A stretch of 14,372 nt of DNA from Hyphochytrium catenoides (lineage: Eukaryota > Sar > Hyphochytriomycetes > Hyphochytriales > Hyphochytriaceae). The stretch is taken from assembly GCA_900088475.1 (NCBI GenBank), contig FLMG01004179.1, forward strand, positions 1 through 14,372, read 5' to 3'. The position numbers were made by a program, and so were the translations under genes. Below the pieces are notes generated by a model. It was not told where the DNA came from. It did not search any database and was given only the letters and a program-made list of their open reading frames with translations. Within the stretch, counting starts at the first letter, position 1, and the number at the start of each line of letters is the position of its first letter. Positions 1 through 12,000 of this stretch are shown here, piece after piece.

Positions 1-27
1 ACTCGTTCGGTCAGCCCTCAGCAGTGA
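1..27 (-). CDS. VWA8: Possible start of VWA8 exon 39, cut by the window edge
   Basis: After exon 38 ends at a GTAAAT donor in phase 0, the next usable acceptor on the minus strand is TTCTTCTAG at about 28-36. It is followed by nine open codons (SLLRADRTS) running off the edge. A Leu-rich helical stretch is expected here in VWA8, so the reading is plausible. It is too short to confirm, and the true exon could lie wholly outside the window. Confidence 0.35.
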
Positions 28-3000
28 CTAGAAGAAACAGTACGTCCAGATAATAGAGATGCGCAGATCGGGGATGGGGGCTAGTGCTTTATAGTTAAGA
101 GGTAGGAGGCAATGGCATCATTTACCTTGCTATAGGTCTCCCACTCCCCTCCAGTCATTTTGATATCTTTCAGCCGCTTTTGAAGAGCTTCTTCTGCCAT
201 CTTCCTGGCTCTTTCCTTCGCTTCCTCTGAGACTTGATCCTTGTAAGCCTACAGGAGGTGTTAGGAGATCATGATTGAGCGGGGAAAGAGAGTCAGTTCA
301 TACGATGTTCTTCAGCCCGCGGTTTCCTGCGTAGTGAAGCGAAGAGCTAGGCTAGTATTGGCCACCCTTGGGGGAAGGGAGCCCGAACACTCTAGTACCT
401 GTGATACTTGGTGGACCTTGTGTCCCTTGTCCAGCCTGTACGGGCCTCCTCGACCGCCAAGGCCTGGGAACACAAAGTGAAAAAGAGAGCAAAGACATCA
501 GCAGCGGCGGCTGGGCTGCCTTCTTCACGCGCTTCTGACAGATCCCATCTATCTAACCTGCGGTGTCAGAACCTCCCGTCCCTCCTGCCCAGGTGTTCCC
601 TCCAACGTGCGGCTCGTTCTTTTCGTCCTCTTTGCCATGCTTCGGAGCATCCAGTCCCGTGCGGGGAATGGATGATGAAGACGCACCATCTCCTTTGGCG
701 ATGAGAGTAGGCAAGGGTGGTGTGAGTCAAATAGTTCAGGTAAAGACTCTTTGGAGAGGTAAAAGCGACTATCTCGTACCAAGGATCTTACAGGGTAAAG
801 CCCACACAGAGGACAAGATGAACACCAGAAGACAAGATGAACACCTCCCGAGAAGGAGAAGTTTGTATGAATCCGCTTAAGAGTTGCTGGAGAAGGGGCA
901 AGGAGCCAACCCGCTAGCGGAGAATGTGCTCTGTCTCGTACCTGAAAAAGTAAGACTCAAGCTGTCTTCACTACGTGCCAGCCCAAACATCTCACGCCAG
1001 GTCGCCAGTTCCGTATCCAGCGCAGCAGAATCCAGCTACGGTATACACGGTTGCGAGAGGCCGGTCACTTCTTTATCTCAACTGGCGCAGCCTACCCTAT
1101 CTCGTCTTTTAAGCGGACTCTGTCCTCCGCACTGTCCTTCCGACGCGATCCACCGACTAAGCGCTACGAAAAGCCTCACCTGCCAGAAAGAGAGTAGTCC
1201 ATTCTCTTGCAGAGTGACCAAAGAGCCGTCATTCAGCTCTGCGACACCCACGAGTGCATCAGTCGGCCTGCGTGACAAGAGTTATACTTTGATCTAACTG
1301 TGTGATCGGCGTTTTGCAAGGTCAACTTTTACGCCGGTAATGAGTTGAAGTCTCAGTAGGATGATCTGCCTCCCTCTTTCGTAGTGTCTCTCCTTCTGTA
1401 AAAATACGAGTGCATTCTCTTCTTCAACCCTTTCCCACTGGAGAGCCAGGTTGCTATGCGTGCAGGGACTTCTCCAGTTCCGCCAACCCCCATTAGTTCC
1501 TGTGGACGTACCGGCTCCCTTTTCTATAGCGGGAAGTATCACCATCCTCTCCAGTGACGCTGGGTAAGGGAATCTCTCGTTTTGTTCTCTCAGCGGGAGA
1601 AATAACCTCAAGACGGTATCTATCCGCACGTAGCTTGCCTTGCTGACCCCTGTGCTTGTCATCTTGCGTCTTTTCAGTTTCTCTCTTTCCCACGGGCAAG
1701 GCACAGGCATTAACGAGGAAAGGCGTCTCTTCAAGGTTTCTTGACAGCAGGAGTCTCTCGTCGTCTTCCAGGTTCGCCATTGAGCCTGACAGACAGGATT
1801 CAGTGGGATAAACAACGCAAGAATTGACGACCCGAAGTGTTTTTTTGTTGAGGCAGAAGTTGATGGAGCAGCAGTCAGTTAGGCAAGCATAAAGATATGC
1901 GAGGTTTATAACGCGATCAGTGGACCTTGTCTTCTAGAGAGAAAAATATCCATCCCCTTCCGTCTTGTGTGTTCCCAGTTCTCTGTTGCGCTGCTGGTGC
2001 GGCCGACAGGATAGGAAAGGCCCACGGCGAAGTAGGAGGTGGGAAGCGAGAAACATCGTGCCTCGGAGTCCTCTCTAAGGTGGGGAGGAGATAGAACTCT
2101 CCCAGATGGCGTTGGCACGACGGAGAGCGCTGTCGACACCACGAGCGAGAGGAGGAGGCGATCACAAAGCAGGAGTAAAAGAGCGAAGGAGAAAATCAAA
2201 CGGGATCACTTAATCAGCGAGGAGGAAATGCACTGTTGGGAGGGTCAACGAAAGAGCGCACGTGTAAGCGAAGCACTAATGAACAAACAGAAACTTTCAA
2301 AGCCTAGCATTTCAGAGGTATGGAGACCCCAAGGGAAGGGAAACTCTATTCCTGAAAGAAAACAGCTCCACAACTTCCAAATAGGTAGCGTGATCACATC
2401 AGATAGAGCAATAGCAGCGAGGACGAACCAGAGGGTTGACAGTGAGGCTGCCCGGGAGCTGCTTCAGCTGTCATTGGCGTTAGAAACGCAGTGTGATGGA
2501 GGAAGTCCCCTCTATCTCTCTTGTCCCCTTCCCAAGTCATCCAGAAAGACGTGGAGGGATCTGAGGTATGCAGAAGCCTGGTAGACGTTCCGAAGCATTG
2601 AGCAAAATAATAAGCATGACATTAGGTAAAACGCAAACTCTCTTCTGATGGATGGGCAGATAGGTTGAAAAGTAACGAAAGACGAGAGCCAGGTGATCAT
2701 TACCAAGTCTTCTCTGAACCGATCTCTATTCTCTCTAAGTGCATCCCCGAAGGAAGGGAAAAGGTTCGGGCCTCTCCTCTCTGAATATTCAGGATATCGA
2801 ATGTCCGTCCACCTTCTCTGTACCGAAGTAGGACGTTCTCGTTTGCCTCTGAAATGAGCTGTAGTCTCCAGGGTCCTTTGGCGTCCTCATCGGTCTCTAC
2901 CCCTAGATATGGTTATAGCACAGAATATTAGGGGACGAAAATTGACGAAAGATGGTCAGCCTTTCGTCAACTTCTGGCCCTGGGGCTGACAGATTGGAGA

Positions 3001-6000
3001 GACTATACACAGCAGACTTCTAGGAATCGCAAGAAATGAATACCTTCATTCCAAGGAAAGAAGCCTCCGAAGCCTCTTCTCTTCCCTCCGGAGAGACTTC
3101 GCAGGTCCAGCGCCTTCGTAACTCCATCACCTGAGCAGAGATTTTGATGAGACGTACCAAAGTATAGTCTACTATATGAAAGGACGGATGACGCGAACGA
3201 ACAACATGAGAGAATCAGCAGATTAAAGGCAGACCACCTCGAACAGATGACATGAGGGATCTCCGTTAACGGAGTCAAACTCCCACATACTTACAGTTGA
3301 GTGGATCGAGTAAAAGGAGAAAGTGTGAGTCCGCAAAATAGAGCGCTAGCTCCTTTCGCTTTTGCAGGGGCAGGCACACCACCTGTGGGGAAGAATACGA
3401 AGGGTCGAACTCTATGTAAGAGTGCCGCCTCTCTCCTTGATCCGTCTCCTTCAATGAGATTGAGTGAAGGCCTATATACAGAGAGGGGACCGTGAGCCAA
3501 ATAAGGGGCAGCGACATCTTCTAATAAAGGACGAATGGCTTGCAGAGTTTCACGACGTAGGCTTAGAAAGGTCACCGAGCAAGAGAGGAGGCTTGAATAG
3601 GAGCTTACCCAGAGGGGAGTTCGTCAAAATGTGTAGCGAGTCATCGTCCTTGAGATGAAGCAAAGCGCGGGCTTTCGCCCTGTCTGATCGCAGAGGTAGC
3701 GAGAAGGTAGCTGTCTGCTCTGAGAACTCTCTCAAGCGAGACGACTGGATAGAGATTGGAAGAGAGGTGGGTGGATCGAACCACAGCCTAAAGAGTAATG
3801 ATGTCAGCAAGGATTTGGGAGAATGAGGCAGAAAGGGGAGGGCACAAGGAAGAGGCAACAAGAGGGGACAGAAGTGAGAGGGCAACACGACGAGTAGTAG
3901 CTGTAACAAGTGTACAGGGGTGAGCAGACGATGGCCACATCTTCACTCAGAGCACGCAGCATATTCAGACAAAGAGCGCAGTTGATGTGCCAGGGATAGA
4001 GCATATCTATTAACTTGTTTAAGAGAGCTTCCTACCGCGTGAACTTGAGGCTCTGTTTCTCTCCCTCGAGGTGAAGGGAAGAAGGGGCCGACGATGAGGA
4101 GCTGCTACTTCTACCCTTCTTGCTCCCCCGTGCGCTTATAGCACCCGCGCTACCCCCTCCTTCCCCATCGTCTCCATCTCTTCCCGTCCTCCACGTTACA
4201 GCCAGCTCTGGCTCTGGAATTGCCTCCACTTTGGCGAGCTTTACTGTAGGCTTGCTCTGCATATCGAGAGTCGAGAAGCGCAAAGACAAGATAAGGTATA
4301 GGGAATCAAGTAGTCTTCCGGTCCGCAAGGCATGGATGGAACCGCTCAGGAACCGTTAAAAGGTCTAACTCTCTCAGGGACGATGAGGCACAAATAGGGT
4401 AGCAGTAGAGGTACTCACATGTTCCTCAAAGGAGAGAGGTATCTCGTGCTTATGAAAGACCTCCTCAATTCTCTTGCGGAGCCCAAAGTCAAAGAAGTCA
4501 AAGGCCAAAACATTTGACAGAGCCCCCACAACGCCGTCAGCAGGAAAGCTTTGAAGGTGACGGCACACGGCCACCGCCTCCCGAACGGAGAACGGATAGG
4601 ACAGAGCACCCTCTTCGACCAGTGCACGAAGCTCTGAGACAACGGTACAACCAATACAGGCAACGACACATCCATGTGGTCCACGGCATGCAACGCGAAC
4701 CCGGGGCAAGGACAGGATTGAAGATCAGTGGAGTAGGAAAGAAGACGTCCCAGCCAAGAAAGACATCACTGAGGGAGACGGCCACGAATGGTAGAGAACG
4801 TGCAAAGCAGACTATCGGAAAAGGGCAAAGAAGGCAACGATGACATGGGCTATGAAGTGATGCGCCAGAGGTATTTGACGGAGGGAAGAGACGAGCGGGA
4901 GCAGTGGGCGCAAGATAGAACGGGATCTGGGTGCGTGGAAAGAAAGAAAAATTACCTCTGAAGGCGTCGCAGATCTTATCTATGAGCTTTTGTTTCACAT
5001 CTGGGGCATAACTTCGTAACAACTGTCTTTCACTCTCTCTGTCGGGATTGTCTATTGTGTGGCTGCAGAAGATGTCTCCGATCTCACGGAAGAAGTTATT
5101 TCCCAGAAAAGGAAAGCCTATTTAGCAAAACGATTGAGATGAGAAGACACCCTATCAACTTCGGGTAGTGTAGAAGAAAGGGGCAAAGTGCGAGACGACA
5201 GGCACCCGATGCTAGAATCAACTTGTTTGCGCCGCATTTCCATACGACAGGAAGCTAGCAATGGGGTGAGCTACTAGAGCAGTTGAACAAAATGCTTGCC
5301 AAAAGTAGTGGATGTCGGAAGGCACCATTATACCTGGTCGGTTGGCGAGTACTATCATTTTGAAGTTCGGATGTATGAGTATTCGCTGGGACTGGTCATC
5401 CAGAGGTTCGTGCGCGGCTCGGGAAGGGTGAAGGATGCGCCTGAATATTACGTTAAGCCCAGTTGCTTCTTTAAGTAGTCTCTTTCCAGTTTGGTCTCAC
5501 TGTTCCGTCACTTTTCCAGTGCTGTAACTACGTCTCTTTCCTATTTTACTGCTACGTCTCTTTCCTATTCAGTTGCCACGACTCATGCGTTAATTGACTC
5601 ACCTTCCGTCGCCAAGAAGCATCTCTCCGTCCTCTACCAAGCTCTTTAGCACACAAACAACCTCCAATGGAGCTTTATCTGGACATGGAACGGATAAGAA
5701 ATCAGCGCTCACCTTGTTCCACCTGGCATTAGACCTTATTCTCACTCCAAAACGCCCCCTCTTTGGGTCCTCAATGAAAAGAGGCTTCTATCCCTACCCA
5801 TCATACTACGACTCGGGACAGCCTCGGTCCTCATCGTTCCCTGCAGTAGACAATTGTACGCCCCCTTCACGGTATGCATAAAACGCCATCCTTTCCCCAA
5901 ACCCAGTCCGTAGAGTGCCCTGTACTTCTCAGCCCAAGGCCGTTTCTCTCTAGATACGTGTCAACTGTAAGGCTAGATTTCCTTTACCTGCTTCATCTAC

Positions 6001-9000
6001 CACAAGAGTCCTGCCCTCGCTGACAGCTCTAACCAGAGGGGAGTCCTCCCAGCTGATCCTCCCATCCTTTAGGTTCGGGACTAAGGTCAAGCTCTGAAGG
6101 GTCGTATCACTAGGAGTATTCCAGTCCACAAGCAAAATGGGTGGGAGACAGTAAGGGACTGCTTTCTGAACAAAAAGGACTAGCTACGTCCGTCTGAGTA
6201 TGAAATGACAGGCGAAGAAGAAGAGAAGAACTGCAGGCAGCCCTGGAATACCAGGAAAGACTAAAGCTGAATATCGCCCACATGCGACCCGTTTTACCCT
6301 GCAAGACAATTCCAAATGCTGCGTAATGTTTATAAATCTCTTCTCGCTTTCGCCCGTTCCTCCACCTGTGGTTCCGTAGTCTTACCGATGCAGCTGAATA
6401 TACTCTCTCTCGGCCTTGAGAAGAGCGAGTAGCCTGTCTGCAAGCTTATTCTTGCCCACACCCTGGTTCCCGATCAAGAGTAAATGCCTTTCCCCAGAGT
6501 TCAGATCTTGCAGCATAGACCTGCCCAAAAAGGTGTAGACCGGTACTGTTTAGATACAGCATCCGAGGCAAAATATTGGCCAACATGCTTCTTAAACAAG
6601 ACAAGAGTACACGTGCAAAGAAAGAATGGGTTGGAGTAAGCATCGGTTGTAAGGAAAGTTGGTGCCCAAGCAATCTCCAGGGCAGAGCGAGCAAGGAGAG
6701 GTGGAGCGCCTGACCTTAAGATGCTTATGTGTTGTGGGATATCAAAAAACACAGGGTCTGGTACTAGCTCTGGTCTCGTAGGAGTCTCTAAAGGACGAGT
6801 AACTCCACCAATGTCCAGGATGCCATCCGCCACCGACACCGAGAAGGGGTCGCGAGCTAAGTGTGTGCAGGTTCGTGACACAGAGGAATTAGAAATGAGG
6901 CGGTGTGTTCGGCATTGCTAAAGACAGATGAGACTGCTCAAATAGGAGGTGAGGACACGGCAGGGTGAAAGGAATAACTCTAGGTGAGAGGCTGCAATAA
7001 TAGCGGCTGATAGGACGTCACGGCCACTTATCTCTCTAGCCCAGAGAGTACTTAACCTCCTCGTTGTTCCGAAGCAGGCTTTACTTCTCACCTACTGTAT
7101 CCTTTTTCTTCCTTAGTGTCTGTACTGGTACACCAGCTCTCTCTAAAAGGTTGCGGAGAGCGATTTGGGAGGAAGATGGTAGGAAGCGGCTCATCATGGC
7201 GTCTCCCACAAGGTTTGGAAGCTCAGGGAGAGCTGCCTCTGGGTAGGCAGAGAGATGCCGGCATATCCTTAAAAGCTGACGAGGAGAGAGAGGAGTGAGC
7301 CCTTCTCCGGCGCTACTTTGTGAGCGAATGTTCTGTGGCACCCTTTTGTGACCTTTCTGTGCTTGCTCCTCACCTGTAGCCAGAATGACGTTTCAGAATA
7401 AAGGTGCAGGGAACATTTAGAGAGCCGAACAGGTGAGAGGACGGATCTCTTAGAGGGACAGAAAGCACTATGGCAAAAGTGTTGACTAAACTGGTAGGCG
7501 CAACGAATCCACACTAGGTCCACTACGTAAGGGACAAGGCAGAGTGACTGCTCGATTAGGGGTTGGAAGAAGAGTGACTCACCAAGAGCTTCATACACAT
7601 TCATCACCACCTTTCGAACGTTCTCTGGAATACGAGGGAACAGTTTAGCCACCATCTCTTCTGCGGCTTCCCTTCTTAGAGGTGGGAGATAGTGGAATGA
7701 GAAGAGAGCCAAGGTCTCGGACGTTAGCCAACGGCTATCGGCAGCAGGAGGATTGGCCAGCGCGATAATCCTGAATGACGGATGGACCGGATAGGCCTGT
7801 CGAGCGGTTAGCGATATAAACGGGTAAGTTAAGGGGCCCAAGGGCTTGTCACCTTGGCCTTATGAGTGCAAGCTTTCGTCGTTTCGATCTAATGAATCGG
7901 CAGCACGGTGAAGCAAGGGCGAGAAGGACAGCCATCCACGGCATAAAGGAGGATGGGAGAAAGTACTTGTTAGCCAGACCCTAGGACAAATAACGTGTAG
8001 CAAATTGAAACGAGAAGAACGGAACCGCATTAGAAGTCGGTAAATAGCTCCCTCACCTCTCCGGTTTCCAACGTCATCTGCTGGTGTTGGTCGTACGGCC
8101 GAAGGGTGGATCCATCATAGAGGTCTAATTCTCGTTCCTGAACCAGCCTCTGGAGGACAGATAGGGTGTCAGGGGAGAGACGGTGAATTCCATCTAGCAC
8201 CACGATTTTCCCCTCTTTTGCTGCTGTAACGAGAGGACTGTCCTCCCATCTGTATAGCGGATTAGAGCGAAGACAAAAGGGATAAGATCTCATGACAGGG
8301 GAACATTGCACTTATGGGCATCTGAGAAACAAGGGAGAAACGCAGCTAATCAGAGCCAACATAAATAAAGAATAAGAGGCAAGCAGCAAGTCCTAGGCCC
8401 GTGAGCGTCATCGGTTTGCGCTAGATGGAGGAGCAAATGGCACAGGAAAGAGACAAACGTGATGGACACAACAGACAAGATTAGAGTCGTCTGCTAAGAG
8501 GAGAAGGGAGAAGGTAGATAAGGAGAGGGAAGACCTACATAGTATCACCCTTTTCGTTGGTGCTTCTTCTCTGTAACAAGTCCCTTGCTGTCATATCCTT
8601 ATACAACGGGAACAGTTCCAGAGCATATCCAAGGCGAGTAGCAAACTCTCGAGCCAAAAGCGATTTGCCACTCCCTTTCCCTCCCACTAGACAGAAGTCA
8701 CGACCAACTGCGTGATCCTGGGGTCGAAATATGAAGAGAGATAAGAGCGTTTATAACCGGTCCATAAACACGGAAACCCTTGGGAAGCCAGGGCTGCTGG
8801 AGCCAGTAAGATATGCACGCAGAGAGAGGAGATGGAGCACAGGAAGGAGAGACAAGTACGACAGCCCTTAGGACGGACGGCAGACGAGCGGGAGCTACCA
8901 AGAGACGCGGCGAGCTAATTGACAATATTGAGCCCGTCCCGACTCCGGACAAGAGATGCAAAGCAGCGAGCTATCGGAAAGATAACGCAGACAGCCAAAC

Positions 9001-12000
9001 TGAGAGGAGAGAACACTTCAGGCAAAGCAAGTCAAACAGCAAGCTTGATCTCATACTATCTTACTAACCTGCATCATAGCAGTCAGGAGGTGAGCATGGA
9101 CTTCCGTCTCCACAAACCCCTTGGTTGCCTCTAATGTGGTACTTAGCCCTCCGGTGGGGAGTGTAATTGGTTCTGTCTGCTTTCCAGGAAGGCTGGAGAA
9201 CCTCACAGAAACGCCGGGCAACGACACATCTGGCGCAGTCCAAACAACACATAGGAGCGTAAAGTTGAGAGGGCAGATCAGTGCAGCAAGGGGATAAAAA
9301 GAAGCTTTGGAGAGCCTCAGATGGGCACCTTGAAAGAATGAGAAGGTACACGAATCTAAAAGCAGCGTTTGAATGGTAATACAAGACAGGTGAAAGGGAG
9401 AGTTTACCCAGTCCGTCTTGGCTGGTCGGCTTGTATATACCGCTAAGCCCCCTTTTCAAGTTGAACCTCTGGAGGACCAGTTGAGACGTCTCTTGGTGAC
9501 TGGCTTCCGTCGGGGGAAGTGGAATTGAGGAGAAGTAAGGATAAGCTCTTGCGAGCAGCTCTGCACGTCAAAGGAAATGTCAGTTGCTTTCATAGGAGTT
9601 GGAGAAAAAGATGTGGCAGCTGAGTACGCTTAGAGCTCGTCTGGTCGAATGGAGCTAAGACTTTCCCTGGATTGCATGGCAAACCTCTCTGACCAGATTG
9701 AAGACAAAGGCTCTTCTAGAACCGCAGTAACAAGCATGATAACACGCTGAAGAACGAGAAAAAGAGAAGTTTTTGGACGGGCAAGCTCCAGCTGACGAAC
9801 AAGAAAGAGTGGAAGATATGGGCGAAAATGCACGCACCGTGAACTGGCTCCTCAGGAAAGAGAGAGGCCACTCTAGCCAAGTGAGATAGAGAAGCAAAAG
9901 GAAAATGAGGTATCCTTCCAGTCCCACTTTCGCTTCCTTCTTCTAAAACTCTGAGGGTCTCTGCGACACTCACTAGCTGTTCGAGAGAGGACGATGGAGC
10001 CCCAGGGGCTTCCTCCGATAGCCGACCCAAGAGGGCACCTGGGCCAAGTGCGGGACGCGGTTAGAGAGAGGATGGCGTGACCTTGCGTCTCGACAGGGAG
10101 GATAAATCATCATCTTGGCCAGAGCAGGGGTATGGGAAGGATAATCATCGTCTTGGCCAGACCAGGGTAAAAAATGGCTGCCAAGGCAGGAAAGGAATGG
10201 ACAGATCGTCTCTACAAGGAAAAGCGTAATACCTGGAGCCGGAGGAGTAATTGAACGAGCCTGGAAGCGGCTCCTAAGAGGTGGATCCAAAGTTCGTCCG
10301 GGATAAGGAGGAACCTAAGGGTTTTGATGACTCTGAGCATTTATGCTGTTGACGCTATCTTTGTTCTCTTTCATCGCCTCTCCACCCTGTGCCCATCTGA
10401 TAGCGCTATAACTCTCTCTTTCTGTTATAGATCTTGAGGGCACGCTCAAAAAAAGAGCTCAAAGGATAGTGACTTTCTTGACTTGCACTGCTACTGTCTA
10501 CCCCTTACCGGTATTCCTAATGCTATGACTCTAAAGGCCGGGTGAACCCTGACAATTCTGCGCGCAGAAAGCTCCTCTTCGGTGTGTCCTTCTTTCATAA
10601 GCGCATCGTATCTGCCCAGTTAAGTGAGATTTGAGCGGAGATACAAGAGGTGTTCAGTCCAATTTGGACCCAATGCAGAAGACAGTGGTTTGAGCTCACC
10701 TCGCAGGCGACATGAGGAAGCGTCCATCGTCCAAGGACATTTCCCTTAAGAGACAGGAGCACTTAGACGGCCGCATAAAAAAGAATAACAACGCGACTTC
10801 AGGAAGTGCGGGAGGCTTCTCCGTCACATTACCGGTTTTCCAGTAGATTATTAAGGGTGGGAAGGACGTTTCTTTCTGCTTTTTCCAGTCCTGAAAGAAG
10901 CATGTTGAGTATTATACGTGGGTTCAGAGGAAGATAGAAGATCTGATAGTTAGCCGGTGAAGTCCAGAGTAGAATAGACCTATGGACGAGACGTAGAAAG
11001 GAACGAGCGACTAGATGACTAACGAGGGGAAGGGTTAACTGGGTGAGGTGACGGAGACTTAGATGACTGGAACTCACCATCTAGAACCAAGACCCTGCCG
11101 TGTATCGCCGCTCTCACTGGCGCTTGGTCAACAAAAACGGCAGTGCCCCCAACTATTTCCCTCCTCTTCGAAATGAATCATGTGAGAGGGGAGAGGTTAC
11201 CACTTGACAGACCCTCTGATCTTGACTCACGTGCCAATGGTGTGATTTCCTGCATCCGATAATCTTCCTAGCTTATTTACCTGCTTAATATCAGCTTCAG
11301 TGGTGTCTCTAGAGAGGGGAACATACTCCATCTCTTTGCCCGTCAGCTCGCAGAATTGTAGGGCTAACCAACGGCGTTCGGGCCCTGGAGGTCTAAAGTT
11401 GTCATAGGGAGTAATCGAGAGGCCCCACACGAGGGAAGCACGTTGTCAGTTTCAGCGTTTAGAATTCTCATGCAGAGAAAGACCCGTAGACGTTCATATC
11501 GGCGACAACGGGAACTTCCACAAGTGCTCTTTCCATGGAGAGGAAGAGTGACGCACGCAAAAGACTGAGTAGCAGCAATTGGCGGCAACAAGAGCCGCCA
11601 AGACATGGCAGCGACGACCAAGCGACAGCAGCAGCGTTTCTCTCACCCAAGAAGGAACATATCCTGCTTCAGCAAGTCTTTCTGCATCATCCACCGCAGA
11701 TGTCTCAGCAAGTCCTGACGGTCAGGATATTAGCAAAGAAATCGTGAAGGGAGGCAGAGCACCCAGATTAGAGCACGCTGCGGAGGTGTGCAGCGCCATT
11801 GACTAACCTTCGCCTCTGCTACGTCAGGTACCAGGTGGCCCCGCGGCACGAGTTGAGGGTTCTACACCGGGGGGAGCGGTCACCGCGAAGCGTAAGGAAG
11901 CGCACAGCCATCAGTAGTAGGGGACAAGATAAATACTATAAAGCGGCTAAGGCAAAGCAATAAAATGGGACCATCTGGCAAACCCCCTATATAAAGGTGC

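Noticed and set aside
2039-2584. Open plus-strand ORF of 181 codons, rich in Arg, Ser, Lys and Glu (RRRRSQSRSKR), the second longest ORF in the window
   Set aside because: It is antisense to VWA8 exons 30-31 and the pyrimidine-rich intron between them, which reads as basic and acidic codons on the opposite strand. It has no recognisable domain.
2704-2902. Alternative end for VWA8 exon 29 at donor GTAATG (2703), giving EIGSEKTW
   Set aside because: It leaves phase 2 with TG, and the only good downstream acceptors then give a stop or a 24-base micro-exon. The 2720 donor joins exons 30 and 31 in phase and restores the FW anchor.
3765-3790. GGTTCGATCC on the minus strand, resembling a tRNA B box
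   Set aside because: The flanking bases cannot form a T-arm stem, no A box is seen, and the bases are coding (WFDPP in VWA8 exon 26).
5296-5478. Plus-strand ORF of 60 codons
   Set aside because: It is the complement of VWA8 exon 22 (5334-5440), which encodes the conserved IHPNFKMIVLANRP on the minus strand.
10100-10170. GATGATGA-like C box in VWA8 intron 10, a possible intronic C/D snoRNA
   Set aside because: No D box (CTGA) follows at suitable spacing and no terminal stem is visible; the match is part of the tandem repeat.
6521-10508. Three VWA8 introns of exactly 194 bases (9, 10 and 18), plus pairs of 93 and 88
   Set aside because: The sequences are not similar by eye, so equal lengths look like coincidence among 37 introns.
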